From contig NZ_RJKE01000001.1 in assembly GCF_003751225.1 (NCBI RefSeq), positions 8,494,001-8,558,000 on the forward strand: a stretch of 64,000 bases of DNA, read 5' to 3'. Of this stretch, positions 1 to 9,064 are shown piece after piece. Made by a program: the position numbers and the translations under genes. This stretch comes from Actinocorallia herbida (GTDB lineage Bacteria; Actinomycetota; Actinomycetes; Streptosporangiales; Streptosporangiaceae). The notes beneath the pieces were generated by a model. That model saw only the letters and a program-made list of their open reading frames with translations, made no database searches and was not told the DNA's origin. The number at the start of each line of letters is the position of its first letter. Positions within the stretch are counted from its first letter, which is position 1.

Positions 1-99
1 GCCCTGGAGCCAGCCCGTGTCGCGCAGCGGCGAATGCGGGGCGCGCAAGGCCATCTGCTCGGGATCCATGTTGGAGGCGTATGCCGCGTACAGAGCCAC
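1..99 (-). CDS. Gamma-glutamylcyclotransferase-like protein (N-terminus only)
   Basis: The frame is open from the start codon to the window edge, giving about 33 residues. The N-terminus reads VALYAAYASNMDPEQM and goes on to an APHSPLRDTGWL segment. This matches the opening strand and YxSNM loop of actinobacterial AIG2/GGCT-fold gamma-glutamylcyclotransferase-like proteins. In that family the glycine-rich loop near the N-terminus binds the gamma-glutamyl group. I chose the GTG at 99 because family members usually begin at the ALYAAY strand; an in-frame ATG at 126 would add nine residues. There is no Shine-Dalgarno sequence, but TAGGCT (plus-strand 108-113) lies 8 nt upstream of the GTG, which would suit a leaderless transcript. 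The gene is divergent from the LpdA gene. Substrate cannot be judged from this fragment. Confidence 0.6.
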   Translation of the reverse strand, partial: MALYAAYASNMDPEQMALRAPHSPLRDTGWLQG

Positions 100-107
100 G
101 CTGACAG

Positions 108-113
108 AGCCTA
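108..113 (-). promoter_or_regulatory. Possible -10 box of the cyclotransferase-like gene
   Basis: On the minus strand this reads TAGGCT, close to the actinobacterial sigma-A type -10 (TAnnnT). It sits 8 nt before the preferred GTG, consistent with leaderless transcription. No convincing -35 was found. Confidence 0.3.
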
Positions 114-144
114 CCGGCCCATCCATCGACGACCTTAGGAAAGA

Positions 145-1542
145 ATGGGCGTTGTGAGCACGCGTATCGTAATTCTGGGTGGAGGGCCGGGCGGCTACGA
201 GGCCGCGCTGGTCGCGGCGCGACTCGGCGCCGACGTGACCGTGATCGAGAAGGACGGACCCGGCGGAGCCAGCGTGCTCTACGACTGCGTCCCGTCCAAG
301 ACGCTGATCGCCACGTCGGTCCGCATGTCGGTGCTGAGCGAGTCCGGCGCCCTCGGGGTGAACTTCGACGGCGGCGCCGACGGCGAGGTCGGCGGCGTCA
401 AAGCGGACCTCGCGCTGATCAACAAGCGGGTGAAGGACCTGGCCCGCGCCCAGTCCTTCGACGTGGCCGACCGCCTCGGGTACGAGGAGGTCAAGATCGT
501 CCGCGGTGAGGGCAGGCTCGACGGGCCCCGCGCGGTCGTCGTCGGCGAGCGCCGTATCGAGGCCGACGTGATCATCGTCGCGACCGGCGCGACCCCCCGC
601 GTCCTGCCCGGCGCGGAGCCCGACGGCGAGCGCATCCTCACCTGGCGCCAGCTCTACGACCTTCCCGAGCTGCCCGAAGAGCTGATCGTGGTCGGCTCCG
701 GCGTCACCGGCGCGGAGTTCGCGGGGGCCTACCTCAGCCTCGGCTCGAAGGTGACTTTGGTCTCTTCCCGTGACCGGATCCTGCCATCACAGGACGCCGA
801 GGCCGCCTCCGTCCTGGAGGACGTGTACCGGCGGCGCGGCATGAACGTCATGGGCCGCTCCCGCGCGGGCGCGGTGGAGCGTTCCGGCGACGGCGTCGTG
901 GTCACCCTCGAGGACGGCCGCAAGGTCCACGGCTCGCACTGCCTGATGACCGTCGGCATGGTCCCCAACACCCGCGGCATCGGCCTGGAGGCCGCCGGGG
1001 TGAAGCTCGGCCGCGGCGGCTACGTCGAGACCGACAAGGTCTCCCGGACCTCGGTGCCGAACATCTACGCCGCGGGCGACTGCACCGGCGTGCTCGCGCT
1101 CGCCTCCGTCGCGGCGATGCAGGGCCGCATCGCGGTCTGGCACGCGCTCGGCGAGGCGGTCCAGCCGCTCAAGCTCGGCTGGGTCAGCTCCAACATCTTC
1201 ACCGACCCCGAGGTCGCCGCGGTCGGCGTCACCCAGGCGATGGTCGACAACTGCGAGGTCGACGCCCGCACCGTCATGCTGCCGCTCAACACGAACGCGC
1301 GCGCCAAGATGCAGGGCTTCGAGGACGGCTTCATCAAGCTCTTCTGCCGCCGCTCGACCGGCATCGTCCTCGGCGGCGTCATCGTGGCCCCTCGCGCCAG
1401 CGAACTGATCATGACCCTCGCCGTCGCCGTCCAGCAGCACCTGACGGTCGACCAGCTCGCCCACACCTTCACGGTCTACCCCTCGCTGTCGGGCAGCATC
1501 CAGGAGGCGGCGAACCGCCTGACGGTCGACTCGGCCTACTAG
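145..1542 (+). CDS. lpdA: NAD(P)H-quinone dehydrogenase, LpdA type flavoprotein
   Basis: This is a 465-residue flavoprotein disulfide reductase fold: FAD-binding GGGPGGYEAAL at 12-22, a second Rossmann motif GSGVTGAEF in the middle, FAD-contacting AAGDCTG, and a C-terminal dimerisation domain. The redox-active disulfide is absent. In the usual CxxxxC position the sequence is SVLYDC, so Ser43 replaces the first Cys and Cys48 remains. The C-terminal His-Glu dyad region reads VYPSLSGSIQEA, without the His. Mycobacterium tuberculosis LpdA (Rv3303c) has the same losses and works as an NAD(P)H:quinone reductase rather than a lipoamide dehydrogenase. I infer the same role here: cytosolic two-electron quinone reduction. 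An AGGAAAG ribosome site lies just before the ATG; a GTG nine bases downstream is an alternative start. Confidence 0.85.
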   Translation: MGVVSTRIVILGGGPGGYEAALVAARLGADVTVIEKDGPGGASVLYDCVPSKTLIATSVRMSVLSESGALGVNFDGGADGEVGGVKADLALINKRVKDLARAQSFDVADRLGYEEVKIVRGEGRLDGPRAVVVGERRIEADVIIVATGATPRVLPGAEPDGERILTWRQLYDLPELPEELIVVGSGVTGAEFAGAYLSLGSKVTLVSSRDRILPSQDAEAASVLEDVYRRRGMNVMGRSRAGAVERSGDGVVVTLEDGRKVHGSHCLMTVGMVPNTRGIGLEAAGVKLGRGGYVETDKVSRTSVPNIYAAGDCTGVLALASVAAMQGRIAVWHALGEAVQPLKLGWVSSNIFTDPEVAAVGVTQAMVDNCEVDARTVMLPLNTNARAKMQGFEDGFIKLFCRRSTGIVLGGVIVAPRASELIMTLAVAVQQHLTVDQLAHTFTVYPSLSGSIQEAANRLTVDSAY

Positions 1543-1599
1543 GCCCTCCTTCGCACGGACGGCCCCGCTCACAGGCCGGCCGGGCGCCTCGCCGAATCG

Positions 1600-2130
1600 T
1601 CAGACGAGCGCGGCGATCACCAGGAGGGCCAGGGGGGCCAGGACGGCGGCCAGGGCCGGGATCGACCAGGTGGGGCGGGGCTCGGCGGTCGGGGCCGCGG
1701 GGGCCGCGTTGCGGAGCTCCTCCAGTTGTTCCGCGGCGAAGGTGACCGGGGTGCGGGAGGCGAGGTCTTCGGGACTGGCCCGGGCGGCGGTGGCGGCCTT
1801 GCGGGCGGAGACCTGGACGGCCCAGGAGTCGATGTGGCCTCCGGCGTGGTCGAAGGACAGGGCTCGGCCTGTGCCGATCTTCCGGACCGTGCTCCAGGGG
1901 AGCCGGGTCGTTTTGAAGGGGTTCTCGATGGAGACGCCCGTCTCGTCGCCGCGGACGGCGGGGCGCAGGCCCATCACGTAGGCGAGGCCGCAGGTCAGCA
2001 GAAGGACCGCGGTGACGATCAGGGACGCCTTGTCGCGGCCGCGCAAAGCCAGGTCCACGAAGTTCACCGCCGCGAACACCAGCCACACCCAGCCCAGCAC
2101 CCACCCGGTCCGCGACCTGAACACCTTCAT
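1600..2130 (-). CDS. PH-domain membrane protein
   Basis: This is a 176-residue protein. Two hydrophobic helices near the N-terminus (about residues 10-28 and 35-55) are followed by a short beta-rich segment beginning RPAVRGDETGVSIENPF and including LPWSTVRKI. This layout is typical of actinobacterial low-molecular-weight antigen/PH-like (bPH) proteins. A third hydrophobic helix ends the chain (IPALAAVLAPLALLVIAALV). The PH-like part probably faces the cytosol. No enzymatic motif is visible. The family is recognised by architecture; the molecular function is unknown. It is transcribed convergently with lpdA. Confidence 0.65.
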   Translation of the reverse strand: MKVFRSRTGWVLGWVWLVFAAVNFVDLALRGRDKASLIVTAVLLLTCGLAYVMGLRPAVRGDETGVSIENPFKTTRLPWSTVRKIGTGRALSFDHAGGHIDSWAVQVSARKAATAARASPEDLASRTPVTFAAEQLEELRNAAPAAPTAEPRPTWSIPALAAVLAPLALLVIAALV

Positions 2131-2182
2131 CGCACCAGGCTATCGACGGCCCGCCCCGGGCGGCGAAGGACGCCCTGGTGCG

Positions 2183-2213
2183 GGCCCGGCCCCGTCCTGG
2201 ACGGGGCCGGGCC
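2183..2213 (-). terminator. Strong stem-loop downstream of the secreted-protein gene
   Basis: A perfect 13-bp stem (GGCCCGGCCCCGT pairing with ACGGGGCCGGGCC) has a 5-nt loop. It begins 13 nt beyond the stop codon of the minus-strand gene at 2226. There is no clear U-tract, as is usual for actinomycete terminators. Confidence 0.6.
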
Positions 2214-2225
2214 GGCGCGGGGCCG

Positions 2226-2843
2226 TCAGGCGCGGGTGAAGGTGTAGTCGAAGGTGCCCGTATGGACGAAGCCGCCGGAGTCGCCGGAGGTCGACCGAGT
2301 GATCTTGAGGGTCTTCTTGGAGCAGGTGTAGTCGCCCCGGGTGATCGCGAGGGAGTCCCAGTAGCGGCTGGGCTTCACGGCGGTCCTCAGGGGCTCGTCG
2401 ACGTCGTAGGTGATGCCTTCGGCCCTCTCCGGCGTCTCCTGGGTGTAGCTCGCCGTGGCGTCGCCCTTGGCCGTCTTGTTCACGACGGTGAGCTTGCCCT
2501 TGGTGTTCCCGGTGCGCATGAGGCCCGCGGTGAACGACCCACGGTAGATCTCGAACCCGCCCGTCCCGTCGTACCCGAACGAGATGTTCTGCTTTGTCGA
2601 CTTCGAGAAGTCCAGCTTCATGGTCTTGGGCCCGATGATCAGGCGGGTCCCGGTGGAGCCGCCGTGCGTCGTCGTGACCCTTTTATCCTCGAAGGTCCCC
2701 TCGAAGACGACGCTCTGCCACGTCATCGTCCAGGTCCCGATCGCGCACGGCGCCGCGGCCCCCGCGGCCCCGGCCGCCCCGCCGCCGACGGCCGCCACGC
2801 CCGCGACCGCCATGCCGAAAGCCATCGCAACGGCTCGAAACAT
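2226..2843 (-). CDS. Secreted protein of unknown function
   Basis: This is a 205-residue protein with a Sec-type signal peptide: a short N-terminus, then a hydrophobic Ala/Gly/Val stretch to about residue 30. The mature part starts near CAIGTWTMTWQ and is rich in alternating polar/hydrophobic strands and Thr/Gly, suggesting a beta-barrel or lipocalin-like fold. Three Cys remain after the signal, and two (in CAIGTW and DYTCSKK) could form a disulfide. The Cys near 32 is not in a clear lipobox. The start is the first ATG of the frame; the ribosome site is weak (GGGATGG). I do not recognise a named family with certainty. It stands alone between two hairpin terminators. Confidence 0.6.
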   Translation of the reverse strand: MFRAVAMAFGMAVAGVAAVGGGAAGAAGAAAPCAIGTWTMTWQSVVFEGTFEDKRVTTTHGGSTGTRLIIGPKTMKLDFSKSTKQNISFGYDGTGGFEIYRGSFTAGLMRTGNTKGKLTVVNKTAKGDATASYTQETPERAEGITYDVDEPLRTAVKPSRYWDSLAITRGDYTCSKKTLKITRSTSGDSGGFVHTGTFDYTFTRA

Positions 2844-2950
2844 CAGCCCATCCCGTCACTCGCAGTAGTCAGGAGTCACCTGCATACACCCCTGCTCCGC
2901 GGCCGTTCCGGCCGTCACCGAATCGGGCACCGGAGGTTCGCCCGGCATCT

Positions 2951-2988
2951 AGGGGAATGCCGACGCATCTTTGCGTCGGCCTTCCCCT
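2951..2988 (-). terminator. Terminator of the nucleoside ABC transporter operon
   Basis: A 16-bp stem with one mismatch (AGGGGAATGCCGACGC against GCGTCGGCCTTCCCCT) encloses a 6-nt loop. It lies 40 nt past the stop codon of the last permease gene on the minus strand. Confidence 0.75.
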
Positions 2989-3027
2989 GTCATGACCCGG
3001 CGGTGGACGCCGGCCCGCGCGGCCCGG

Positions 3028-4316
3028 TCAGGACTTCACGTAGGGCTGGCCGTCGGCGGCGGGCGCTCGGACATACCCGACGAGCCCGGCCACGGCGAAG
3101 ATCGTGGCGAGGTAGGGCAGCATGCGGAGGAAGTCGGTGGGCAGGGGGGTCTGCATGAGCTGGATGGCGTCGGAGAAGCCGCCCGCGAAGCCGAAGAGGA
3201 GGGCGGCCCAGAGGGCGCCGACCGGGGACCAGCGGCCGAAGATGACCGCGGCCAGGGCGATGAAGCCCTTGCCGGAGGCCATGTCCTTGTTGAAGCTGAT
3301 GTTGGTGCCGATGGTGAGCCAGACGCCGCCCAGGCCGGCGATGAGGCCGGCGACGAACATGTTGAGGTAGCGGGTGCGGATCACGTTGACGCCCACGGTG
3401 TCGGCGGCCGTCGGGTGCTCGCCGACGGCGCGGGTGCGCAGGCCCCAACGGGTGCGGAACAGCACGATGTGGACGGCGACGATCAGCAGGATCGTCACAT
3501 AGAACAGGACGTTCTGGTGGAACAGGACGGGGCCGACCACGGGGAGCTCCGCCAGGAGCGGGATCTTGATCGGCGGGAAGGCCATCGCCTTGTTGTACTT
3601 GTCCGGTTCCGTCCGCATGACCCGTTCGTAGAAGAACCCGGTCAGGCCGGTCGCCAGCATCGTCAGGACGACGCCGAGGACGACCTGCTCGACGAGGTAG
3701 CGCTGGGCGAAGACGGCGAGCAGCAGCCCGAACAGGCCGCCCGCGAGCACGCCCGCGACGAGCCCCCACAGCAGGGAGCCCGACACCGACGCGGTGAACG
3801 CGGCGAGGCACGCGCCCAGCAGGAACTGGCCCTCGATGGCCACGTTGATGACGCCGGACCGCTCCCCGAGGACGCCCGCGAGCGCCCCCAGCACCAGCGG
3901 GACCGCCGCGATGACCGTCGCGTCGAGGATCGAGGCGACGTTGATGCTCTTGGCCGCCGCCGCCCACGTCATGAACGCGGTGACGTACAGCAGGAAGAAC
4001 GCGCCGAGCACGACCGCGTTCCACCGCTTCGGCAGGTCCACCGCGATCCGGAGCGCCCCGCACAGCGCGGCGAGGACGCACAGCGCGATCGCCACCGGCG
4101 CGGACGGGAACGTCACGTCGGGCACGGTCATGCCGGTCGCGTCCGACAGGTTGAGCACGAACGTCGTGTCGGTCCCGTCGGTCCGCCCGCCGAGCCCGAA
4201 CGCCCAGAGCCCGTAGAGCGCGACGACGATCATCGCGATCCCGCCGTACAGCCTCCCCCGCCGAGCACGGGCGCCCGCAACAGGCGCGAGATTCTCCGGC
4301 GCCAGAACTGTCGCTG

Positions 4317-4329
<13 letters not shown>
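3028..4329 (-). CDS. Nucleoside ABC transporter permease (second)
   Basis: This 433-residue BPD_transp_2 family permease has about nine hydrophobic helices. Family hallmarks are visible: ERSGVINVAIEGQFLLGA in the conserved cytoplasmic loop, GLRTRAVGEHPTAADTVGVNV (the coupling region that meets the ATPase), and GRWSPVGALWAALLFG near the C-terminus. It resembles the shorter partner permease in BmpA-NupABC/RnsBACD-type importers of simple sugars or nucleosides. The chosen ATG (MERLTATV) overlaps the preceding permease by 13 bp, indicating translational coupling. This protein carries a longer N-terminal extension with three extra hydrophobic segments than the classical partner. Nearby cdd, deoA and add point to nucleosides as the cargo; that is inference from context. 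Confidence 0.85.
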
Positions 4330-5565
<1,236 letters not shown>

Positions 5566-5573
<8 letters not shown>

Positions 5574-7122
5574 CGGCGGCATCCTCTGCGGCGGTGTGCG
5601 TGGCTGTCTCGTCGGGGTGGGCCCCGGCCATCAGCAGGCCGATCGTCTCCGCCGACGTGTCGGGCGGCACGATCGCCATGATCTTTCCTCGGTACATGAC
5701 GGCGATCCGGTCGGCCAGCGCGAAGATCTCGTCCAGTTCGGTGGAGATCACCAGAACGGGGCGGCCCTCGTCGCGCTCGTGCACGATCCGCTTGTGGATG
5801 AACTCCATCGCGCCGACGTCGACGCCGCGGGTCGGCTGGGAGACCAGCAGCATCCGCAGCGGCCGGGACATCTCCCGGGCGACGACCACCTTCTGCTGGT
5901 TGCCCCCGGAGAGGTGCGCCACGTGCGTGTCGATGGAGGTGGTCCGGATGTCGAACTCCGCGACCCGGTCACGCGCGTTGCGGCGGACCTCGGCGACGTC
6001 CATCGACCCGCGCCGCCCGAACGGCGGCCGGTCGTAGAGGTCGAGCACGAGGTTCTCCGCGACGCTCGCGCCGCCGACGAGCCCGTCGTGGGAGCGGTCC
6101 TCAGGGACGAAGCCGAGTCCGGCGCGCAGCCTGTCGCGCGGCGTCTTGCCGAGGAGCTCGGTGCCGTCGAGGGTGATCGACCCGGCTTCCGGCTCGATGA
6201 GCCCGAGGACGGCCTGGGCGAGTTCGGTCTGCCCGTTGCCCTGGACCCCCGCGACGCCGAGGATCTCGCCGGGCGCGATGTCGAAGCCGATCCCGTCGAC
6301 CACGGGCTGGCCCGCGGCGTTCCGCACGGTCAGGTCGCGGACGGCGAACGCGGGAGGCGCGCCGGTCTCTTGCACGGGCGCCTTGTCCACGCGCAGGCGG
6401 ACCTCGCGGCCGACCATCAAGGAGGCGAGTTCGCTTTCGGACGCCGACGGCAGGGCCGTACCGACGACCGCGCCGCGCCGGATCACGGTGATCCGGTCGG
6501 CGATCGCCCTGACCTCTTTGAGCTTGTGGGTGATGAAGACGATGGCCTTGCCCGCCGCGCGCAGCCCGCGCATGACGGTGAACAGCTCCTCGGTCTCCTG
6601 CGGGGTGAGGACCGCCGTCGGCTCGTCGAGGATGAGGAAGCGGGCGTCGCGGGTGAGCGCCTTGACGATCTCGACCCGCTGCTGGAGGCCGACGGGCAGG
6701 TCGCCGACGACGGCGTCCGGGTCGACTTCGAGGCCGTACCGGGTCGAGACGTCGCGGACGTGCGCGCGGGCGGACTTCCGGTTGAGGAACCCGCTCTTGG
6801 TGTGCTCGTCGCCGAGCATGACGTTGTCGGCGACGGTGAAGACGGGGACCAGCATGAAGTGCTGGTGCACCATCCCGATCCCGGCGTTGATCGCCGAGCG
6901 GGGGCCGTCGAGGGCGAGGGGTTCGCCGTCGACCAGGATCTCGCCCTCGTCGGGCTGGTAGAGCCCGTAGAGGATGTTCATCAGGGTGGACTTGCCCGCG
7001 CCGTTCTCACCGAGCAGGCAGTGGATCTCCCCCGGGGTGATCTCGAGGTCGATCGCGTCGTTGGCCACCAGGGAGCCGAAGCGCTTGGTGATGCCCCTGA
7101 GTTCAAGAGCCACCCTGGACAC
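5566..7122 (-). CDS. Nucleoside/sugar ABC transporter, double ATPase subunit
   Basis: This 518-residue protein has two fused ABC ATPase domains. The first has Walker A GENGAGKST near residue 38, the signature-like LPVGLQQRVE and Walker B FLILDEPTAVL. The second has a degenerate Walker A (GVQGNGQTE), an intact LSGGNQQK signature and VSQPTRGVDVG in place of the usual DEPTRGVD, so the Walker B acidic residues are weakened. This asymmetry is known for RbsA/MglA/NupO-type ATPases. Together with the two downstream permeases and the upstream lipoprotein it forms a complete importer. The first GTG (7122) lies directly against GGAAGAG. A second GTG at 7113 has better spacing and is a reasonable alternative start. 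Confidence 0.9.
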
Positions 7123-7163
7123 CTCTTCCGAAACTGAGGGGCGGACGTACGGGTGCGGCCCCT

Positions 7164-7190
7164 CGGGGACGGACGCGGTGTCCGTCCCCG
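7164..7190 (-). terminator. Intercistronic stem-loop between lipoprotein and ATPase genes
   Basis: A perfect 11-bp stem (CGGGGACGGAC / GTCCGTCCCCG) with a 5-nt loop lies inside the operon, 15 nt after the stop of the binding-protein gene and upstream of the ATPase. Such hairpins after the binding-protein gene of ABC operons usually stabilise or partly terminate the mRNA, so that binding protein is made in excess. That role is inferred here. Confidence 0.65.
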
Positions 7191-7205
7191 GGGAGCCGCC
7201 GGGGG

Positions 7206-8279
7206 TCAGGAGGCCTGCGGCTGAGACGGAGAGGTGATCTTGATCGTGCCCGACGTGATGTCGGTCTTGATCTGCTCCAGCTCGGCCTTCAGGTCCGCCG
7301 GGACCTTGGCGTCGAACTCGTGGAAGTCGGCGAGGCCCGTGCCGCCATTGTCCAGGGTGCCGAGGTAGGACCCGGTCAGGGGTCCCGCGGCCGACTTGGT
7401 GACGGCCTCTTCGACGGCGCCGCTGACGTTCTTCAGCACCGAGGTGAGGAAGACCGAGCAGTACTCGGCGACCGACTCGCAGCCGTCGGAGTCGACCCAG
7501 ATCACGCTGACCTTGCCGCCGGACTCCTTGGCCGCCGCGGCCGCGCCGAGGCCGGTGCCGCCCGCGACGGGGAAGATGACGTCCGCGCCCTGCTCGATGA
7601 AGCCCGCGGAGATGCTCTTGCCCTTGGCCTGGTCGCCGAAGTCACCGGCGATGGAGCCGCTCTTGGGGTTGGCCTCGTCCCAGCCGAGGACCTCGACCTT
7701 CTTGCCCTTCTTCTCGTTGAAGTACTTGACGCCCTCGTAGAAGCCGTCCATGAAGATGGTGACGGGCGGGATGGCCAGGCCGCCGAAGGTCGCGACCTTG
7801 CCGGTCTTGGACATCGCGGCGGCGAGGTAGCCGGCCTGGAAGGAGCTCTGCGCGGTGTTGAACTCCATGCCGTAGATCTTCTGGCCCGCGACCGAGGGCG
7901 AGTCGACGATGGCGAACTGCTGGTCCGGGTTGGCCTTGGCCGCCTCGGTGGTGGCGTCGCCCATCAGACCGCCGACCGTGACGATGGTTTCGCAGCCCTT
8001 GGTGACCAGCTGGCCGATGTTCGGGATGTAGTCGTTCTCGCTCGTGGAGGCGATGTACTCGGCCTTGCCCTTGGTGGCGGTGGCGCCGGCCTGCATGCCC
8101 TTCCAGGCCGAGGCGTTGAACGAGCGGTCGTCGATGCCGCCGGTGTCGGTGACCATGCACGAGAGCGGGCCCGCCTCGGCGGTGCCGCCGCCCTTGTTCT
8201 CGTCGGGGGCCTCACCGCAGGCCGATGCCAGTAGCGCGAGACCAGCCAGACCGGCAGCGAGCCGGATCCCCTTGGACAC
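7206..8279 (-). CDS. BMP-family nucleoside-binding lipoprotein
   Basis: This is a 357-residue substrate-binding lipoprotein. The signal peptide ends in the lipobox LLASACGE, so Cys21 is the likely lipidation site. The mature domain has the BMP/PnrA fold: MVTDTGGIDDRSFNASAWKG near the start, the ISTS-like segment IASTSENDYIPN, ITVGG-type VTVGGLMGD, and VIFPVAGGTGLGAA in the C-terminal lobe. Characterised members (Treponema PnrA, Streptococcus BmpA/RnsB) bind purine or pyrimidine nucleosides. The GTG start is fixed by GGAGG five bases upstream and by the signal peptide; longer in-frame starts would spoil the signal. It is the first gene of the operon with the ATPase and two permeases. Confidence 0.9.
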   Translation of the reverse strand: MSKGIRLAAGLAGLALLASACGEAPDENKGGGTAEAGPLSCMVTDTGGIDDRSFNASAWKGMQAGATATKGKAEYIASTSENDYIPNIGQLVTKGCETIVTVGGLMGDATTEAAKANPDQQFAIVDSPSVAGQKIYGMEFNTAQSSFQAGYLAAAMSKTGKVATFGGLAIPPVTIFMDGFYEGVKYFNEKKGKKVEVLGWDEANPKSGSIAGDFGDQAKGKSISAGFIEQGADVIFPVAGGTGLGAAAAAKESGGKVSVIWVDSDGCESVAEYCSVFLTSVLKNVSGAVEEAVTKSAAGPLTGSYLGTLDNGGTGLADFHEFDAKVPADLKAELEQIKTDITSGTIKITSPSQPQAS

Positions 8280-8300
8280 TTCTGCCTCCAGATTCGTCCG

Positions 8301-8324
8301 AGCCACGGCAACCGTTGCCTGGCT
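8301..8324 (-). promoter_or_regulatory. Bulged hairpin in the leader of the lipoprotein gene
   Basis: AGCCA, a single unpaired C, then GGCAAC pairs across one base with GTTGCC and TGGCT. The result is an 11-bp stem with one bulge and a minimal loop, 22 nt upstream of the GTG of the binding-protein gene. It could be an operator palindrome or an mRNA leader structure. Confidence 0.4.
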
Positions 8325-8424
8325 TGTCGATACCCACAGGTTCACCGTCCGTGGCGGTAACAGTCGACACACCGGTGCAACTTGTGGGCATACCGTTACG
8401 TAACAGACGTGATCAGGTCATGGA

Positions 8425-8442
8425 TATCGTCATACGTGTGAC
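8425..8442 (+). promoter_or_regulatory. Candidate operator, copy 1 (nucleoside locus)
   Basis: TATCGTCATACGTGTGAC lies in the divergent region between the transporter operon and cdd. Its last 14 bases are palindromic apart from one mismatched base pair (GTCA-YACGTR-TGAC). It is repeated with a single change at 9002-9019 upstream of deoA. A shared local regulator is inferred; no regulator gene for it was identified in the window. Confidence 0.55.
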
Positions 8443-8513
8443 GGCAACGATAACCAGCAAAGCGTAAGAAAGCGAGCCCCGCTCTGACCTGCTCCGAGGG
8501 CTACGCTCACGGC

Positions 8514-8927
8514 ATGACCGCCATCGACTGGGCCGCCCTGAGGGCCGCCGCGAGCGCCGCCATGGAGCGCGCCTACTGCCCCTACTCGCACTTCCCGGTG
8601 GGGGCCGCGGCGCTGACCTCGGACGGCAGAATCGTCACGGGCAGTAATGTCGAGAACGCTTCACTCGGCATTACCCTGTGCGCCGAATGCAGCCTGGTAT
8701 CGGCGTTGTTCGGCGCGGGCGCCCCCTCGGACCTCTCTTTCACCGACCCGCCCCGGTTGCTCGCCGTGAGCGTCGTCGACCGCGAGGGACTCCCCTTGAC
8801 CCCCTGTGGCCGCTGCCGTCAGCTCCTCCACGAACACGGCGGCCCGTCCCTCCAGTTGGAGACCGACACAGGCGTCCGCCCCCTCTCGGAGTACCTCCCG
8901 AACGCCTTCGGCCCGGAATATCTGTAA
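8514..8927 (+). CDS. cdd: Cytidine deaminase
   Basis: This 137-residue enzyme hydrolyses cytidine and deoxycytidine to uridine/deoxyuridine in pyrimidine salvage. The zinc and proton-shuttle motifs are intact: NVENASLGITLCAEC supplies the Cys-Ala-Glu signature, and TPCGRCRQLL supplies the two other zinc-binding cysteines. YCPYSHFPVGAAALT near the N-terminus is the usual substrate-binding strand. Length matches tetrameric bacterial Cdd. It starts the plus-strand salvage cluster cdd-deoA-add and is divergent from the nucleoside importer, so imported cytidine can be processed at once. A 137-bp gap with its own operator copy separates it from deoA. Confidence 0.95.
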   Translation: MTAIDWAALRAAASAAMERAYCPYSHFPVGAAALTSDGRIVTGSNVENASLGITLCAECSLVSALFGAGAPSDLSFTDPPRLLAVSVVDREGLPLTPCGRCRQLLHEHGGPSLQLETDTGVRPLSEYLPNAFGPEYL

Positions 8928-9001
8928 CCAGAACTTAAAAATCAGGGGCCCGCCTTCCGCGCACCAGGTGCCGCACACCTCGCGTGATCACCGCGGAAGG
9001 C

Positions 9002-9019
9002 TATAGTCATACGTGTGAC
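9002..9019 (+). promoter_or_regulatory. Candidate operator, copy 2, overlapping a TATAGT -10 box
   Basis: TATAGTCATACGTGTGAC matches copy 1 at 17 of 18 positions. Its first six bases, TATAGT, would make a good -10 element about 58 nt before the deoA start. A protein bound to the palindromic part would then cover the promoter. No good -35 is visible. Confidence 0.55.
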
Positions 9020-9064
9020 TCCTCAGGGAGTAGGGCGTACCCACTGAAGGAGGGGGACTGCGCG

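Noticed and set aside
8395-8404. Perfect palindrome GTTACGTAAC as a GlnR-type site
   Set aside because: Only one half fits the GTnAC-N6-GnAAC pattern; too short to support a nitrogen-control claim.
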